Both the position numbers and the translations under genes were made by a program. The notes under the pieces are model-generated. The model was given only the letters and a program-made list of their open reading frames with translations, did not search any database and was not told where the DNA came from. A stretch of 37,984 nucleotides of DNA from an uncultured Brevinema sp. (GTDB lineage: Bacteria > Spirochaetota > Brevinematia > Brevinematales > Brevinemataceae): contig CAMQVI010000011.1 in the NCBI GenBank assembly GCA_947038195.1, positions 1 to 37,984 on the forward strand, in the 5' to 3' direction. Below are positions 1-7,223 of the stretch, one piece after another. How positions within the stretch are numbered: the stretch's first letter is position 1; each line of letters starts with the position of its first letter.

Positions 1-29
1 GTAGAAGGGGTCGTATTTTTGTTATTCAT
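1..29 (-). CDS. Start of the next rnf/nqr gene (partial, probably RnfE/NqrD)
   Basis: Only the first nine codons (MNNKNTTPS) lie inside the window; the gene runs off the left edge. The ATG at 29-27 overlaps the rnfG stop in a TAATG arrangement, and a GGAG-like sequence lies just upstream inside the end of rnfG, so translation is probably coupled. In both Rnf (C-D-G-E-A-B) and Nqr (A-B-C-D-E-F) operons the gene after RnfG/NqrC is the membrane subunit RnfE/NqrD. That identity rests on position only; nine residues cannot prove it. Confidence 0.55.
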
Positions 30-655
30 TAGTTTTCTCCTACTTGATAAAGAGCCAAAGATTTTCGGATATTATTAACAATGGTCGCAGAACTAAAAGT
101 AGCCCCAGAAATCATATCCATTCCTTTTGCCCCCCATTCTGTTCTATCGATAGGAAGCTCATCTAGTGTTTTATTGAGGAATTGGCGTTGAAAACCAAAT
201 TCAGCCACACGTTGTCCTAGTCCAGCCGTTTCCGTTGCGACATCTAGTACTCTTAAATTTAAGACTTTGTTACCATCTGTCCCTACCAAAGCACGAACAG
301 GGCCTCCGAAACCACCAGAAGCCACAGAAATCACTGTCATGACAGGGGCTCCCGTCGTTTTGTCTGTAATATAAAAACGAAGCATCTCGTTTTTATCAAA
401 ATAGGGCAATAGTTCTTCTCTTTTACCTTCGTCTAAAGAAGATAAAGAATCTTTAGTAAGATTTTTTTGTTCAATAGTATATAAATCTACATTATCACCC
501 AACATTTTTTCAACATCTGCTAAAGGGTTGGGAGCTTGATATGTTATACTATATACATATAACATCAAAAAAGTCATTAAACCCGTAAATAATGTTAAAT
601 ATAAAACATTATAAATGTGAAATATAGGGGAACCAATAGGTGCATCTTTTAACAT
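29..655 (-). CDS. rnfG: RnfG/NqrC-type FMN-binding subunit of an electron transport complex
   Basis: A 208-residue protein with one N-terminal membrane segment (about residues 15-37) and an exported FMN-binding domain. The motif D180-M-I-S-G-A-T186 matches the flavinylation signal of RnfG/NqrC, where ApbE attaches FMN to the Thr, so T186 is the predicted site. GGFGGPVRALVG (about 114-125) and ETAGLGQRV (142-150) are also typical of this domain. The subunit passes electrons inside the ion-translocating Rnf/Nqr complex. The gene lies 10 bp after rnfD and overlaps the next gene by TAATG, so it is part of the apbE-rnfD-rnfG operon. A good Shine-Dalgarno (AAGGAA) sits 6 nt before the start. RnfG and NqrC cannot be told apart here with certainty; the gene order up to this point fits both. 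Confidence 0.85.
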   Translation of the reverse strand: MLKDAPIGSPIFHIYNVLYLTLFTGLMTFLMLYVYSITYQAPNPLADVEKMLGDNVDLYTIEQKNLTKDSLSSLDEGKREELLPYFDKNEMLRFYITDKTTGAPVMTVISVASGGFGGPVRALVGTDGNKVLNLRVLDVATETAGLGQRVAEFGFQRQFLNKTLDELPIDRTEWGAKGMDMISGATFSSATIVNNIRKSLALYQVGEN

Positions 656-665
656 TTTTATTTCC

Positions 666-2357
666 TTATTTATTATTTTTAAGCATATCTTCTAAGGCAA
701 AAGCTTCATGAATAGTTTGTGCAATAGCATCAGAAGTGGTAGAAGCCCCAGAAAGTACATCTACTTCTGTCCATTTTAAAGAAGAAAGAGGAATATCTGC
801 TAGTTTTTTACCAGAGAATTGTTTTAAAAAGTCTATATCAGCAGCAGCTTGTCCATAACCTTCTGTTTGAGTAGATAAATCCATGGCACCAAGACCTAAA
901 ATCTCATCACCTGAAATAATAGTCATCATCGTAATAAGACCACCATCATACCCTTCAGCAGAGGTGTGGTAAGCATTAGCAATAAGTTTTCCTGTTGGAT
1001 TGTGGATACCATAATATACTCTCCCACTAGGATGTGGGTGAGGAATGACAGTACCAACACTTTCTTTAGGAAGAATATTTTTCACTTGTACTTCATGCAA
1101 TGGGGTACTAAAGAATTTTTTAAAGACAAACATTCCTGTCAAAAATACTACCATTATAATAGCAAATGTTATTAAAGTTTTTTTGATAGCTTGAGCGTGT
1201 TTATTTGCTGGATTACATAATTTATCAATAAATGGAATTAATAAATTAGAGCTTAATAGAGCAAAAGACACCCCTTCTGGAAAAGAGAAAACTAAACGAA
1301 TAGAACTAACAATACTTACAAATAATAAAGAATAGAGGACTTTTGCTTGTACTGTACGAGGTGAACTTACAGGATCAGTTTCCATATAAACAGACCCAAA
1401 GATCGCTCCCCCAGCTAAAATCCATATAAAAGGATCTCCTGCAAAAAAGCCTAAAGGTCCTATTCCCATAGGGCCAAGACGTGTAGCTGCGAAAACCCAA
1501 CCAAAAATACCCATGAAAAAAATAACTAATACAGGAACAAGAGGACTTATCACCCTTGTAATTACCAAATAAATAAGTCCTAATAAAATAGCTAGTTTAG
1601 AAGTTTCACCTAATGTTCCTGGCATATTTCCTAAGAATAAAGTCCAATAATCAAAAAATTCGGCAGGAGCATTTATGCCTTCTGGCATTACTCCACCTTT
1701 GTACCAATTTTTAACAGTTTCTAAATAGGTAGTTCCAGAAAGAACATCATAATTAGTGTTTAATTCTGTAGAAAATGAATAAGGAGCATGAGCAGGTTGC
1801 ATCGATACTACCTTATCGTAAAAAGGTAATTGTTTTACATCTCTAACAAAAGTATATTGGGTAGCTTCCCAATAGCTTAATCCAGCGTATTCCATTAAAT
1901 TTGGAATTGTTGGGCGAATTGCTGTTGCCCATAATCCTGGAAAACCTGCGACAGGTAACAATCTACCTACTACGGCAGGGTTAATAGGATTGAATCCCAC
2001 TCCACCAAAAATAACTTTACCTACTGCAATCCCAACAATACAAGTAAGTAAAAGGGGGTACAATCCCAAACCTGGTCTCATATTCATAGAAATGACTAGA
2101 CCCGTTGCTACTGCTGTGAGATCATCTAAAGTAGATTCTTTTTGCATAATTTTATTCAAAACAAATTCTGTTGCTATTGAAAAAACCACACAGGCTATAG
2201 CTGTTCTTAGCATAGCTAGACCAAAAAAATAAAATCCAGCTCCCATGGGAAACATTAATGCAATAATAAAATGCACCATTATTTTTCTACTGAGCTTTTC
2301 CTTATCTGCATAGGGAAATTCCTGTAATATTTTATCCGAATATGTAGCGGTTGCCAT
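666..2357 (-). CDS. rnfD: RnfD/NqrB-type membrane subunit fused to a C-terminal FMN-binding (RnfG-like) domain
   Basis: A 563-residue protein. Residues about 25-400 form a polytopic membrane domain of the RnfD/NqrB family: GGVGFNPINPAVVGR (118-132), a flavinylation-type SGTT at 207-210 where most relatives have SGAT, and METDPVSSPRT (325-335). Family members carry covalent FMN on the Thr of this motif. After a last helix (about 394-411) comes a second domain (about 415-560) that looks like RnfG/NqrC: GLGAMDLSTQTEGYGQ (488-503) and D533-V-L-S-G-A-S539, with Ser in place of the usual Thr at the FMN position. RnfD is normally about 320-400 residues, so the extra domain explains the length. Together with the separate rnfG downstream this gives three potential covalent FMN sites in two proteins. 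The start has a strong AAGGGGG ribosome site. The gene follows apbE by 33 bp. Confidence 0.85.
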   Translation of the reverse strand: MATATYSDKILQEFPYADKEKLSRKIMVHFIIALMFPMGAGFYFFGLAMLRTAIACVVFSIATEFVLNKIMQKESTLDDLTAVATGLVISMNMRPGLGLYPLLLTCIVGIAVGKVIFGGVGFNPINPAVVGRLLPVAGFPGLWATAIRPTIPNLMEYAGLSYWEATQYTFVRDVKQLPFYDKVVSMQPAHAPYSFSTELNTNYDVLSGTTYLETVKNWYKGGVMPEGINAPAEFFDYWTLFLGNMPGTLGETSKLAILLGLIYLVITRVISPLVPVLVIFFMGIFGWVFAATRLGPMGIGPLGFFAGDPFIWILAGGAIFGSVYMETDPVSSPRTVQAKVLYSLLFVSIVSSIRLVFSFPEGVSFALLSSNLLIPFIDKLCNPANKHAQAIKKTLITFAIIMVVFLTGMFVFKKFFSTPLHEVQVKNILPKESVGTVIPHPHPSGRVYYGIHNPTGKLIANAYHTSAEGYDGGLITMMTIISGDEILGLGAMDLSTQTEGYGQAAADIDFLKQFSGKKLADIPLSSLKWTEVDVLSGASTTSDAIAQTIHEAFALEDMLKNNK

Positions 2358-2390
2358 ATATCCCCCTTAATAGATTTTTAATTTTTTTTA

Positions 2391-3422
2391 TTATTTTCTT
2401 TTTAACCAAGCATCATTAGCTTCTGATAGAAGATTTTCTCCCTCTCTCTCTATAAAAAATAGAGAGACTTCTCTATCTCCAGCAAAGACAGGAAGTAGCT
2501 TCAAGGTCTTTTCTTTACCCATAGATAAAAAAGTAGTAGCTAAAACATCGGCAGATTCAGCACCACCCTTTAATACAACGCTCATCGAGGAAAGGGGGTG
2601 ATTGACAGGACGTCCTGTTTTAGGATTAAATATATGGTGATAATAAGTGCCATCTTCAGCTATAAAATATTGTTCATAGTCCCCAGAAGTCGCTATGGCA
2701 TCACCATCATAAAGGGAGATAATCTCTTCTACATGAGAAGTCCCCTTAGGGTCTCTTATCCCCACTTTCCACGGTGTCTTGTTGGGTTTTGTCCCATATA
2801 CACGGATATTTCCCCCCGCATTCACGAATCCAGCGCTAATACTGGGGATAGATTTGAGCATTTCTATAGCCACATCTACGGCATAACCTTTAGCAATAGC
2901 CCCTATATCTATTTGAGCACCGTTTAGTAACTGTATACCTTTATTGGTGAAGATAATATTATCCATACTCACCATTTTTAAGGTTTTTACGATTTCTTGG
3001 GAGGATGGGACTTTTTGGATAGCATCTTGTGCATAAAAGCCCCATAAGCGAATAAGGGGATATACCGTAAGATCAAATGCCCCTTCACTTTTTTGATTAA
3101 TATCTTTAGAAAGAGCAATAAAATTAGATACTATTGTAAATATTTTAGGATTGGTGGTTTCAGAAATAAAACCATCTCTATTAAGCTGACCTAAAAACCC
3201 TTCTCCTGCAGGAGAAAGGTCGTATTCCAGTGCCGCTATTTCTTTCCATATTAAACTTATATTACTGCTTAGTAAAAACTTTGGTATTTGGGAATAAATA
3301 ACAATATCAAAAGTCGTATACATAAGGTCTTTTTGGAAGACTCGTCGTTCTGGAGTATTCGATTGACAAGAAATAAGACTGAAAATAAAAAGAAATCCGA
3401 AATATTTTAACTGTGTTAACAC
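2391..3422 (-). CDS. apbE: FAD:protein FMN transferase, lipoprotein (ApbE family)
   Basis: A 343-residue ApbE protein that moves FMN from FAD onto Ser/Thr of flavinylation motifs, here most plausibly on the RnfD and RnfG proteins encoded next to it. The N-terminus is a lipoprotein signal with lipobox LISC and lipidated C19, so it should work at the membrane surface on the exported domains. Family signatures are in order: GAFDLTVYPL (114-123), DIGAIAKGYAVD (172-183), NAGGNI (201-206), ATSGDYEQYF (244-253), HHIFNPKTGRP (262-272) and the acidic SADVLATTFL (290-299). The start is GTG, chosen because AAAGGGG lies 7-8 nt upstream and no better ATG precedes the signal peptide. It is the first gene of the operon, behind a clear promoter. 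Lipidated ApbE (Ftp) is known in treponemes. Confidence 0.93.
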   Translation of the reverse strand: MLTQLKYFGFLFIFSLISCQSNTPERRVFQKDLMYTTFDIVIYSQIPKFLLSSNISLIWKEIAALEYDLSPAGEGFLGQLNRDGFISETTNPKIFTIVSNFIALSKDINQKSEGAFDLTVYPLIRLWGFYAQDAIQKVPSSQEIVKTLKMVSMDNIIFTNKGIQLLNGAQIDIGAIAKGYAVDVAIEMLKSIPSISAGFVNAGGNIRVYGTKPNKTPWKVGIRDPKGTSHVEEIISLYDGDAIATSGDYEQYFIAEDGTYYHHIFNPKTGRPVNHPLSSMSVVLKGGAESADVLATTFLSMGKEKTLKLLPVFAGDREVSLFFIEREGENLLSEANDAWLKRK

Positions 3423-3467
3423 CCTACACCCCTTTATTAATTATAATTTAAAATACACCATTATAAT

Positions 3468-3496
3468 ATTATATACTATAAAATAAACGCATTCAA
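3468..3496 (-). promoter_or_regulatory. Promoter of the apbE-rnf operon
   Basis: Read on the minus strand, -35 TTGAAT (3496-3491) and -10 TATAAT (3473-3468) are separated by 17 bp, placing the transcript start about 40 nt before the GTG of apbE. Found by eye; no other promoter is evident inside the operon. Confidence 0.65.
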
Positions 3497-3577
3497 TACT
3501 TTGTGAAATTTATTTTATCAGCACACTAAATATACCTATCTATATCTATATAATAATTTATATTTCATCACGGCAGA

Positions 3578-4303
3578 TCAAAGATACTTTTCTAAAAAAT
3601 CCCAAAAAACATCTCTATTGGAGTGTTTTAATTGTTCTATAAGAGCTAGTTCTTCTTCGCTCATAGAAAGATCTGGAGATTTTTTTTCAAAAAATTCTTT
3701 ATAAGACTCTTCTTCTACTTCAAAATGAAAGCTTGTTAAAATATAGTAACCTTTTTCGTAATCGCCAAAAACAGCAGATACTTTGTTATTAGGATACGTG
3801 GCTAATATTTGTTCTTCAGGTACTCCTATAAACTCAGGGCCCCCGTGATAATAAGATTTGAAGCTATTTCCTCTAAAAAAAACATCTACTACATTTTTTG
3901 AATTATTTTCTTCATTAAAATATACTCCATTACTCAGCTCTGGGAGAGAGCCCACAGCACTTCCCTTGAAAAAATCTAGCTCTCTATTTCCTTGAATCTC
4001 GTACCCCTCTCCTTTGAAATTAATAGAAGAACATCCATAATAAGCTCCAGCACAAATCCCCAAATAAGTCCCCCCATTAGCGACAAAGTTCTTGATTTTT
4101 TGATTCCCCATACCATTTAGTTTCTCACAATAAGGCAAATCAGCCCCCCCAGGAATAATGAGGGATTTATAAGGAGACAAATCTTCATTTATAATAAACT
4201 CACTATCTATCATTAGAATTTGTTGATTTCTTTTATTAAGAGCCTTTTCTAAGCAATGTAAAACGTGCTCACCTACCCCTATATCCTTATAGATTAAAAT
4301 CAC
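3578..4303 (-). CDS. Stand-alone BPL_N-domain protein (class I glutamine-amidotransferase-like)
   Basis: A 241-residue soluble protein similar to the N-terminal domain of eukaryotic biotin-protein ligases (BPL_N), a class I amidotransferase-like fold. The oxyanion strand IIPGGADLPY (49-58), nucleophile elbow GICAGAYYG with C84 (82-90), and a C-terminal H193-F-E195 give a complete Cys-His-Glu triad, so an active hydrolase or amidase is plausible. There is no biotin-ligase catalytic domain. It is divergent from bioY and shares the regulatory region with it, which suggests a role in biotin uptake or salvage. The substrate is unknown. The start has AAGGAG 5 nt upstream; the predicted leader is only about 14 nt. 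Confidence 0.8.
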   Translation of the reverse strand: MILIYKDIGVGEHVLHCLEKALNKRNQQILMIDSEFIINEDLSPYKSLIIPGGADLPYCEKLNGMGNQKIKNFVANGGTYLGICAGAYYGCSSINFKGEGYEIQGNRELDFFKGSAVGSLPELSNGVYFNEENNSKNVVDVFFRGNSFKSYYHGGPEFIGVPEEQILATYPNNKVSAVFGDYEKGYYILTSFHFEVEEESYKEFFEKKSPDLSMSEEELALIEQLKHSNRDVFWDFLEKYL

Positions 4304-4323
4304 ATTTTCTCCTTATTGATAAT

Positions 4324-4351
4324 ATTATAGAAGATATTTAATAATTGTCAA
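4324..4351 (-). promoter_or_regulatory. Promoter of the BPL_N gene
   Basis: On the minus strand TTGACA (4351-4346) and TATAAT (4329-4324) are both perfect consensus, with a 16-bp spacer. The start point should fall near 4317, leaving an untranslated leader of about 14 nt that begins with the ribosome site. The -35 is embedded in the inverted repeat shared with bioY. Confidence 0.8.
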
Positions 4352-4380
4352 CCACTTCTCAAAACAATTGACAATTATTA
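4339..4380. promoter_or_regulatory. Inverted repeat covering both divergent -35 boxes (putative biotin-type operator)
   Basis: Perfect 13-bp arms, TAATAATTGTCAA (4339-4351) and TTGACAATTATTA (4368-4380), separated by 16 bp. Each arm contains one TTGACA, so a protein bound here would block both promoters. TTGTCAA...TTGACAA resembles biotin-repressor (BirA) boxes of the type TTGTNAACC...GGTTNACAA, although the spacer differs and the CC/GG is kept only on the left. The repressor identity is inferred. Confidence 0.6.
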
Positions 4381-4396
4381 TCATTTCTAGTATACT
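4368..4396 (+). promoter_or_regulatory. Promoter of bioY
   Basis: TTGACA (4368-4373), 17-bp spacer, TATACT (4391-4396), with the start near 4403. The ribosome site AAGGAG (4422-4427) is 7 nt before the bioY ATG. The -35 is part of the inverted repeat. Confidence 0.8.
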
Positions 4397-4434
4397 AATA
4401 AATAAATTATATATTATAATTAAGGAGAACGTAT

Positions 4435-4989
4435 ATGTTCAATCAAACCACAACTACTCTTAACACACATAAAAGCGTCTTAGCTTTTATAGGAAAAGCC
4501 CTTTTAGGCTCTGGTATTATGGCTATTTCTGCTCAAATTACTATCCCCCTTCCTTTTGTCCCTATCACAGGACAGACCTTAGGACTAACTATCATAGCAC
4601 TATCCATGGGCTCTAAAGTAGCTACTGGCTCTATTGCTCTCTATCTTTTAGAAGGTGCTTTAGGATTACCTGTATTCGCTCTAGGTAGCTTTGGGGTAAT
4701 GAGTTTATTAGGACCTAGTGGTGGATATCTTTGGGGATTTCTCCCAGCAGCTTACCTCATAGGACTTATTTCCGAAAAAAAACTCACCTTCTTATCTGTT
4801 TTTGTAGCAGGAAGCGTAGGTACAGCGGTGGTATTTGCTAGTGGGCTTATTCAGCTTTCTTTCTTTGTTCCCCTAGAAGATCTTCTTAGCGTAGGACTTT
4901 ATCCTTTCTTAGTAGGGGGACTCATAAAAATCATCCTCGCTACTCTTGCAGTACCTAGTGCTCATCGTTTATTCTCAAAAATAAAATAA
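4435..4989 (+). CDS. bioY: Biotin transporter BioY (ECF substrate-binding S component)
   Basis: A 184-residue, very hydrophobic protein with about six membrane helices. Typical BioY features are QITIPLPFVPITGQTLG (residues 34-50) and LYLLEGALGLPVFA with GPSGGYLWGF (roughly 63-99). BioY binds biotin in the membrane and is energised by the shared EcfAAT module, or works alone in some bacteria; no ecf genes are in this window. It is monocistronic: a strong promoter lies upstream and a bidirectional terminator follows 20 bp after the stop. The adjacent operator-like repeat suggests repression when biotin is plentiful. Confidence 0.93.
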   Translation: MFNQTTTTLNTHKSVLAFIGKALLGSGIMAISAQITIPLPFVPITGQTLGLTIIALSMGSKVATGSIALYLLEGALGLPVFALGSFGVMSLLGPSGGYLWGFLPAAYLIGLISEKKLTFLSVFVAGSVGTAVVFASGLIQLSFFVPLEDLLSVGLYPFLVGGLIKIILATLAVPSAHRLFSKIK

Positions 4990-5008
4990 AAGATTTCTAC
5001 CCTTTAAT

Positions 5009-5050
5009 AAAAAAAAACTCCTCTTAATTTAAGAGGAGTTTTTTTTTATT
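5009..5050. terminator. Bidirectional terminator between bioY and sodA
   Basis: The hairpin AACTCCTCTTAA / TTAAGAGGAGTT (5016-5027 and 5029-5040) is flanked by A-rich and T-rich runs on both sides, so it can end the convergent bioY and sodA transcripts. Confidence 0.85.
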
Positions 5051-5058
5051 AAAGTAAT

Positions 5059-5661
5059 TTATAATGCTTTAGAAATATTTTCGTTTACGACATCCCAGTT
5101 TACAACATCCCAAAATGCAGCAACATAATCAGGTCTTCTATTTTGATAATTAAGGTAATAAGCATGTTCCCAAACGTCTAGTCCTAATACAGGAACCAAT
5201 CCTTCCATTAAAGGAGAATCCTGATTAGGTGTGCTAATGACTTCTAGTTTTTTATCTTTATTTACCACTAACCATGCCCAGCCAGAACCAAAGCGAGTTT
5301 TTGCAGCTGTTCCAAATTTTTCTTTAAAAGAATCTACAGACCCGAAATCTCTTTCTATAAGTTCTTTTGCTTTTCCAGAAAGAGTTACTCCTTTTTTAAG
5401 AGTATTCCAAAATAAAGAGTGATTATGATGCCCACCAGCATGATTTCTAACAGCACCTTGTACCGCTTCAGGGAGATTCTTAAAGTCTCTTAGGAGCTCT
5501 TCTAAGGATTTTTTAGCTAAATCAGCATGAGCTTCTAAAGCTGTGTTCAACCCAGTGACGTAAGCTTGGTGGTGCTTTGTATGATGGATCTCCATCGTTT
5601 TAGCATCTATAACAGGTTCAAGTGCAGTATACTCATAAGGTATTTTTGGTAATTCAAACAT
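5059..5661 (-). CDS. sodA: Superoxide dismutase, Mn-type
   Basis: A 200-residue cytoplasmic Fe/Mn superoxide dismutase, full length for the family. The four metal ligands are visible: H26 (IHHTKHH), H81 ([10 protein letters not shown]), D162 and H166 (DVWEHAYY). [12 protein letters not shown]-like sequence and Q147 in TPNQDSPL are typical of the manganese form; iron enzymes usually carry their Gln earlier, at the position held here by G77. There is no export signal. It is a single-gene unit with GGAGAAA ahead of the ATG and a terminator after it. Two GATA-N-TATC boxes upstream may be a regulatory site. It would detoxify superoxide and implies exposure to oxygen. Confidence 0.95.
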   Translation of the reverse strand: MFELPKIPYEYTALEPVIDAKTMEIHHTKHHQAYVTGLNTALEAHADLAKKSLEELLRDFKNLPEAVQGAVRNHAGGHHNHSLFWNTLKKGVTLSGKAKELIERDFGSVDSFKEKFGTAAKTRFGSGWAWLVVNKDKKLEVISTPNQDSPLMEGLVPVLGLDVWEHAYYLNYQNRRPDYVAAFWDVVNWDVVNENISKAL

Positions 5662-5674
5662 ATTTTTCTCCTAT

Positions 5675-5699
5675 ATGATAATATCATTTTGATACTATC
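5675..5699. promoter_or_regulatory. Paired GATA-N-TATC boxes upstream of sodA
   Basis: GATAATATC (5677-5685, inside the larger palindrome ATGATAATATCAT, 5675-5687) and GATACTATC (5691-5699) lie 14 bp apart, between the sodA start and a weak candidate promoter (minus-strand TTAATA 5720-5715, TAGTAT 5698-5693). The position would suit a repressor, for example of the Fur/MntR kind, but no regulator can be assigned from sequence. Confidence 0.35.
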
Positions 5700-5907
5700 T
5701 TTTTTTGTGATTCTTATTAATTTTTCTCTACATATTTATTATACAAGATTTATGTATCCCATTCAAGAACTTCCCTCCTTTTATTTAATATAATTAATCC
5801 TAAACCAAAAAACAATCTCAAATATAAATATATTTCTACTGTGTTATTAATCTAGATTTATTTGTTTATTTTTTGTATAATATAAATTATATACAAGGAG
5901 TATACCC

Positions 5908-7152
5908 ATGAACCCCAATCAATTCTCTGAATTTTTAAAAGAGTATTTCATAAAATACACAGCCATTACGAGCCAAAGTGACTCTAGTATCCCTACCTTG
6001 CCCTCCACCATTGGACAAATGAAACTAGCCCAAACTCTAAAAGAAGATTTAGAATCTTTTGGAGTAAAAGATTTGACCCTACAAGAAAACGGTATCCTTA
6101 TTGCTAAAATCACAGGTACTATTGATGCCCCTCCCCTATCCTTTATGGCTCACGTAGATACTGCGAATATTGGGGTTAGCCCTCATGTCAAGGCTCAAGT
6201 AATTGAATTCAAGGGAGAAGATATTATCCTTAATAAAGAGCAAAATATCACCCTAAAAGTTTCCGAACACCCAGATATTCTTAATTATAAAGGCGATGAA
6301 ATCATTGTTACCGACGGTACAAGTGTATTAGGAGCAGATGATAAAGCAGGTGTTACTGCCATGGTCGGATTGGCTAAATATATCACTTCCAATAATATAG
6401 AACACGGTGATATTTATCTTTTATTTGTTCCCGATGAAGAAGGTGGATTGAGAGGAGCTTATGCTTTTGATATGTCTAAAATCCCCAAAAATCTTCTTTC
6501 TTACACGATAGATGGAGGGCCTCTTGGAGAATTTGGCTACGAAACCTTTAACGGAGCTGCTGCTAATATTTATATAAAAGGCGTTTCTATTCACCCAGGA
6601 TCTGCTAAAGGGATTCTTGTAAATCCTATCCTTGTAGCCAATGATATTATCGCTCGCATGGATAGAATGGATACCCCAGAACATTCTGAAGGAAAACAAG
6701 GATTCATTCTTGTTTGTGATATAAAAGGCAATGCTACAGAATCTGAAATTGATATCATTATTAGAGATTTCGATAAAGATAAATTTGAAGCTCGTAAAGT
6801 GTTCTTACAAAAAATCATAGATGAAGTACAAAAACTACATCCTAGAGCAGAAATCTCCCTAGAAATCAAAGATTCTTATGCTAATATTGCTAATGCTCTC
6901 GGAGACGATAGACGTTGTGTTGAGATTGTTGAAGAAGCGATGAAAAATATTGGTGTTTCTATACACACTCTTCCTATTCGTGGGGGAACAGATGGCGCTG
7001 TTTTCTCCTCTAAAGGACTACCCACTCCTAATATTTTCACAGGAGCCCATGCCATACACTCTGTTTATGAGTACTTGCCCCTAAAATCTTTCACTAAATC
7101 CTTAGAAACTATTATCGAAATGGTGAAAATCGCCCCTAAATATCTAAAATAA
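5908..7152 (+). CDS. pepT: Peptidase T (tripeptide aminopeptidase)
   Basis: A 414-residue M20-family metallopeptidase that removes the N-terminal residue of tripeptides in the cytoplasm. The zinc-site motifs are in place: H82-V-D84 (AHVDTA), D144 in LGADDKAG, the catalytic/ligand pair E177-E178 in VPDEEGG, D202 in TIDGGPLGE, and a C-terminal His in TGAHAIHS. GGTDGAVFSSKGLPTPN is characteristic of PepT. AAGGAG sits 9 nt before the ATG, a TATAAT (5876-5881) lies 27 nt before it, and a terminator follows the stop. Together with the peptide transporter further along it fits an organism that feeds on peptides. Confidence 0.95.
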   Translation: MNPNQFSEFLKEYFIKYTAITSQSDSSIPTLPSTIGQMKLAQTLKEDLESFGVKDLTLQENGILIAKITGTIDAPPLSFMAHVDTANIGVSPHVKAQVIEFKGEDIILNKEQNITLKVSEHPDILNYKGDEIIVTDGTSVLGADDKAGVTAMVGLAKYITSNNIEHGDIYLLFVPDEEGGLRGAYAFDMSKIPKNLLSYTIDGGPLGEFGYETFNGAAANIYIKGVSIHPGSAKGILVNPILVANDIIARMDRMDTPEHSEGKQGFILVCDIKGNATESEIDIIIRDFDKDKFEARKVFLQKIIDEVQKLHPRAEISLEIKDSYANIANALGDDRRCVEIVEEAMKNIGVSIHTLPIRGGTDGAVFSSKGLPTPNIFTGAHAIHSVYEYLPLKSFTKSLETIIEMVKIAPKYLK

Positions 7153-7162
7153 AACTCAATAA

Positions 7163-7199
7163 CAAAGCACTGTGCCCCCAATCACAGTGCTTTATTTTG
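7163..7199 (+). terminator. Terminator of pepT
   Basis: Perfect 11-bp stem AAAGCACTGTG (7164-7174) / CACAGTGCTTT (7183-7193) followed by ATTTTGTT. The loop is C-rich (CCCCCAAT). The next gene starts 25 bp later and may depend on readthrough. Confidence 0.8.
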
Positions 7200-7223
7200 T
7201 TACAAGGATTAAAGGGTATTATT

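Noticed and set aside
4339-4380. Inverted repeat as a hairpin terminator
   Set aside because: It lies upstream of both divergent genes and contains both -35 boxes; no transcript is expected to run into it.
7197-7223. Earlier TTG start for the GNAT/YoaP gene
   Set aside because: It lies inside the pepT terminator and has no ribosome site; the ATG at 7224 has AAAGGG at proper spacing.
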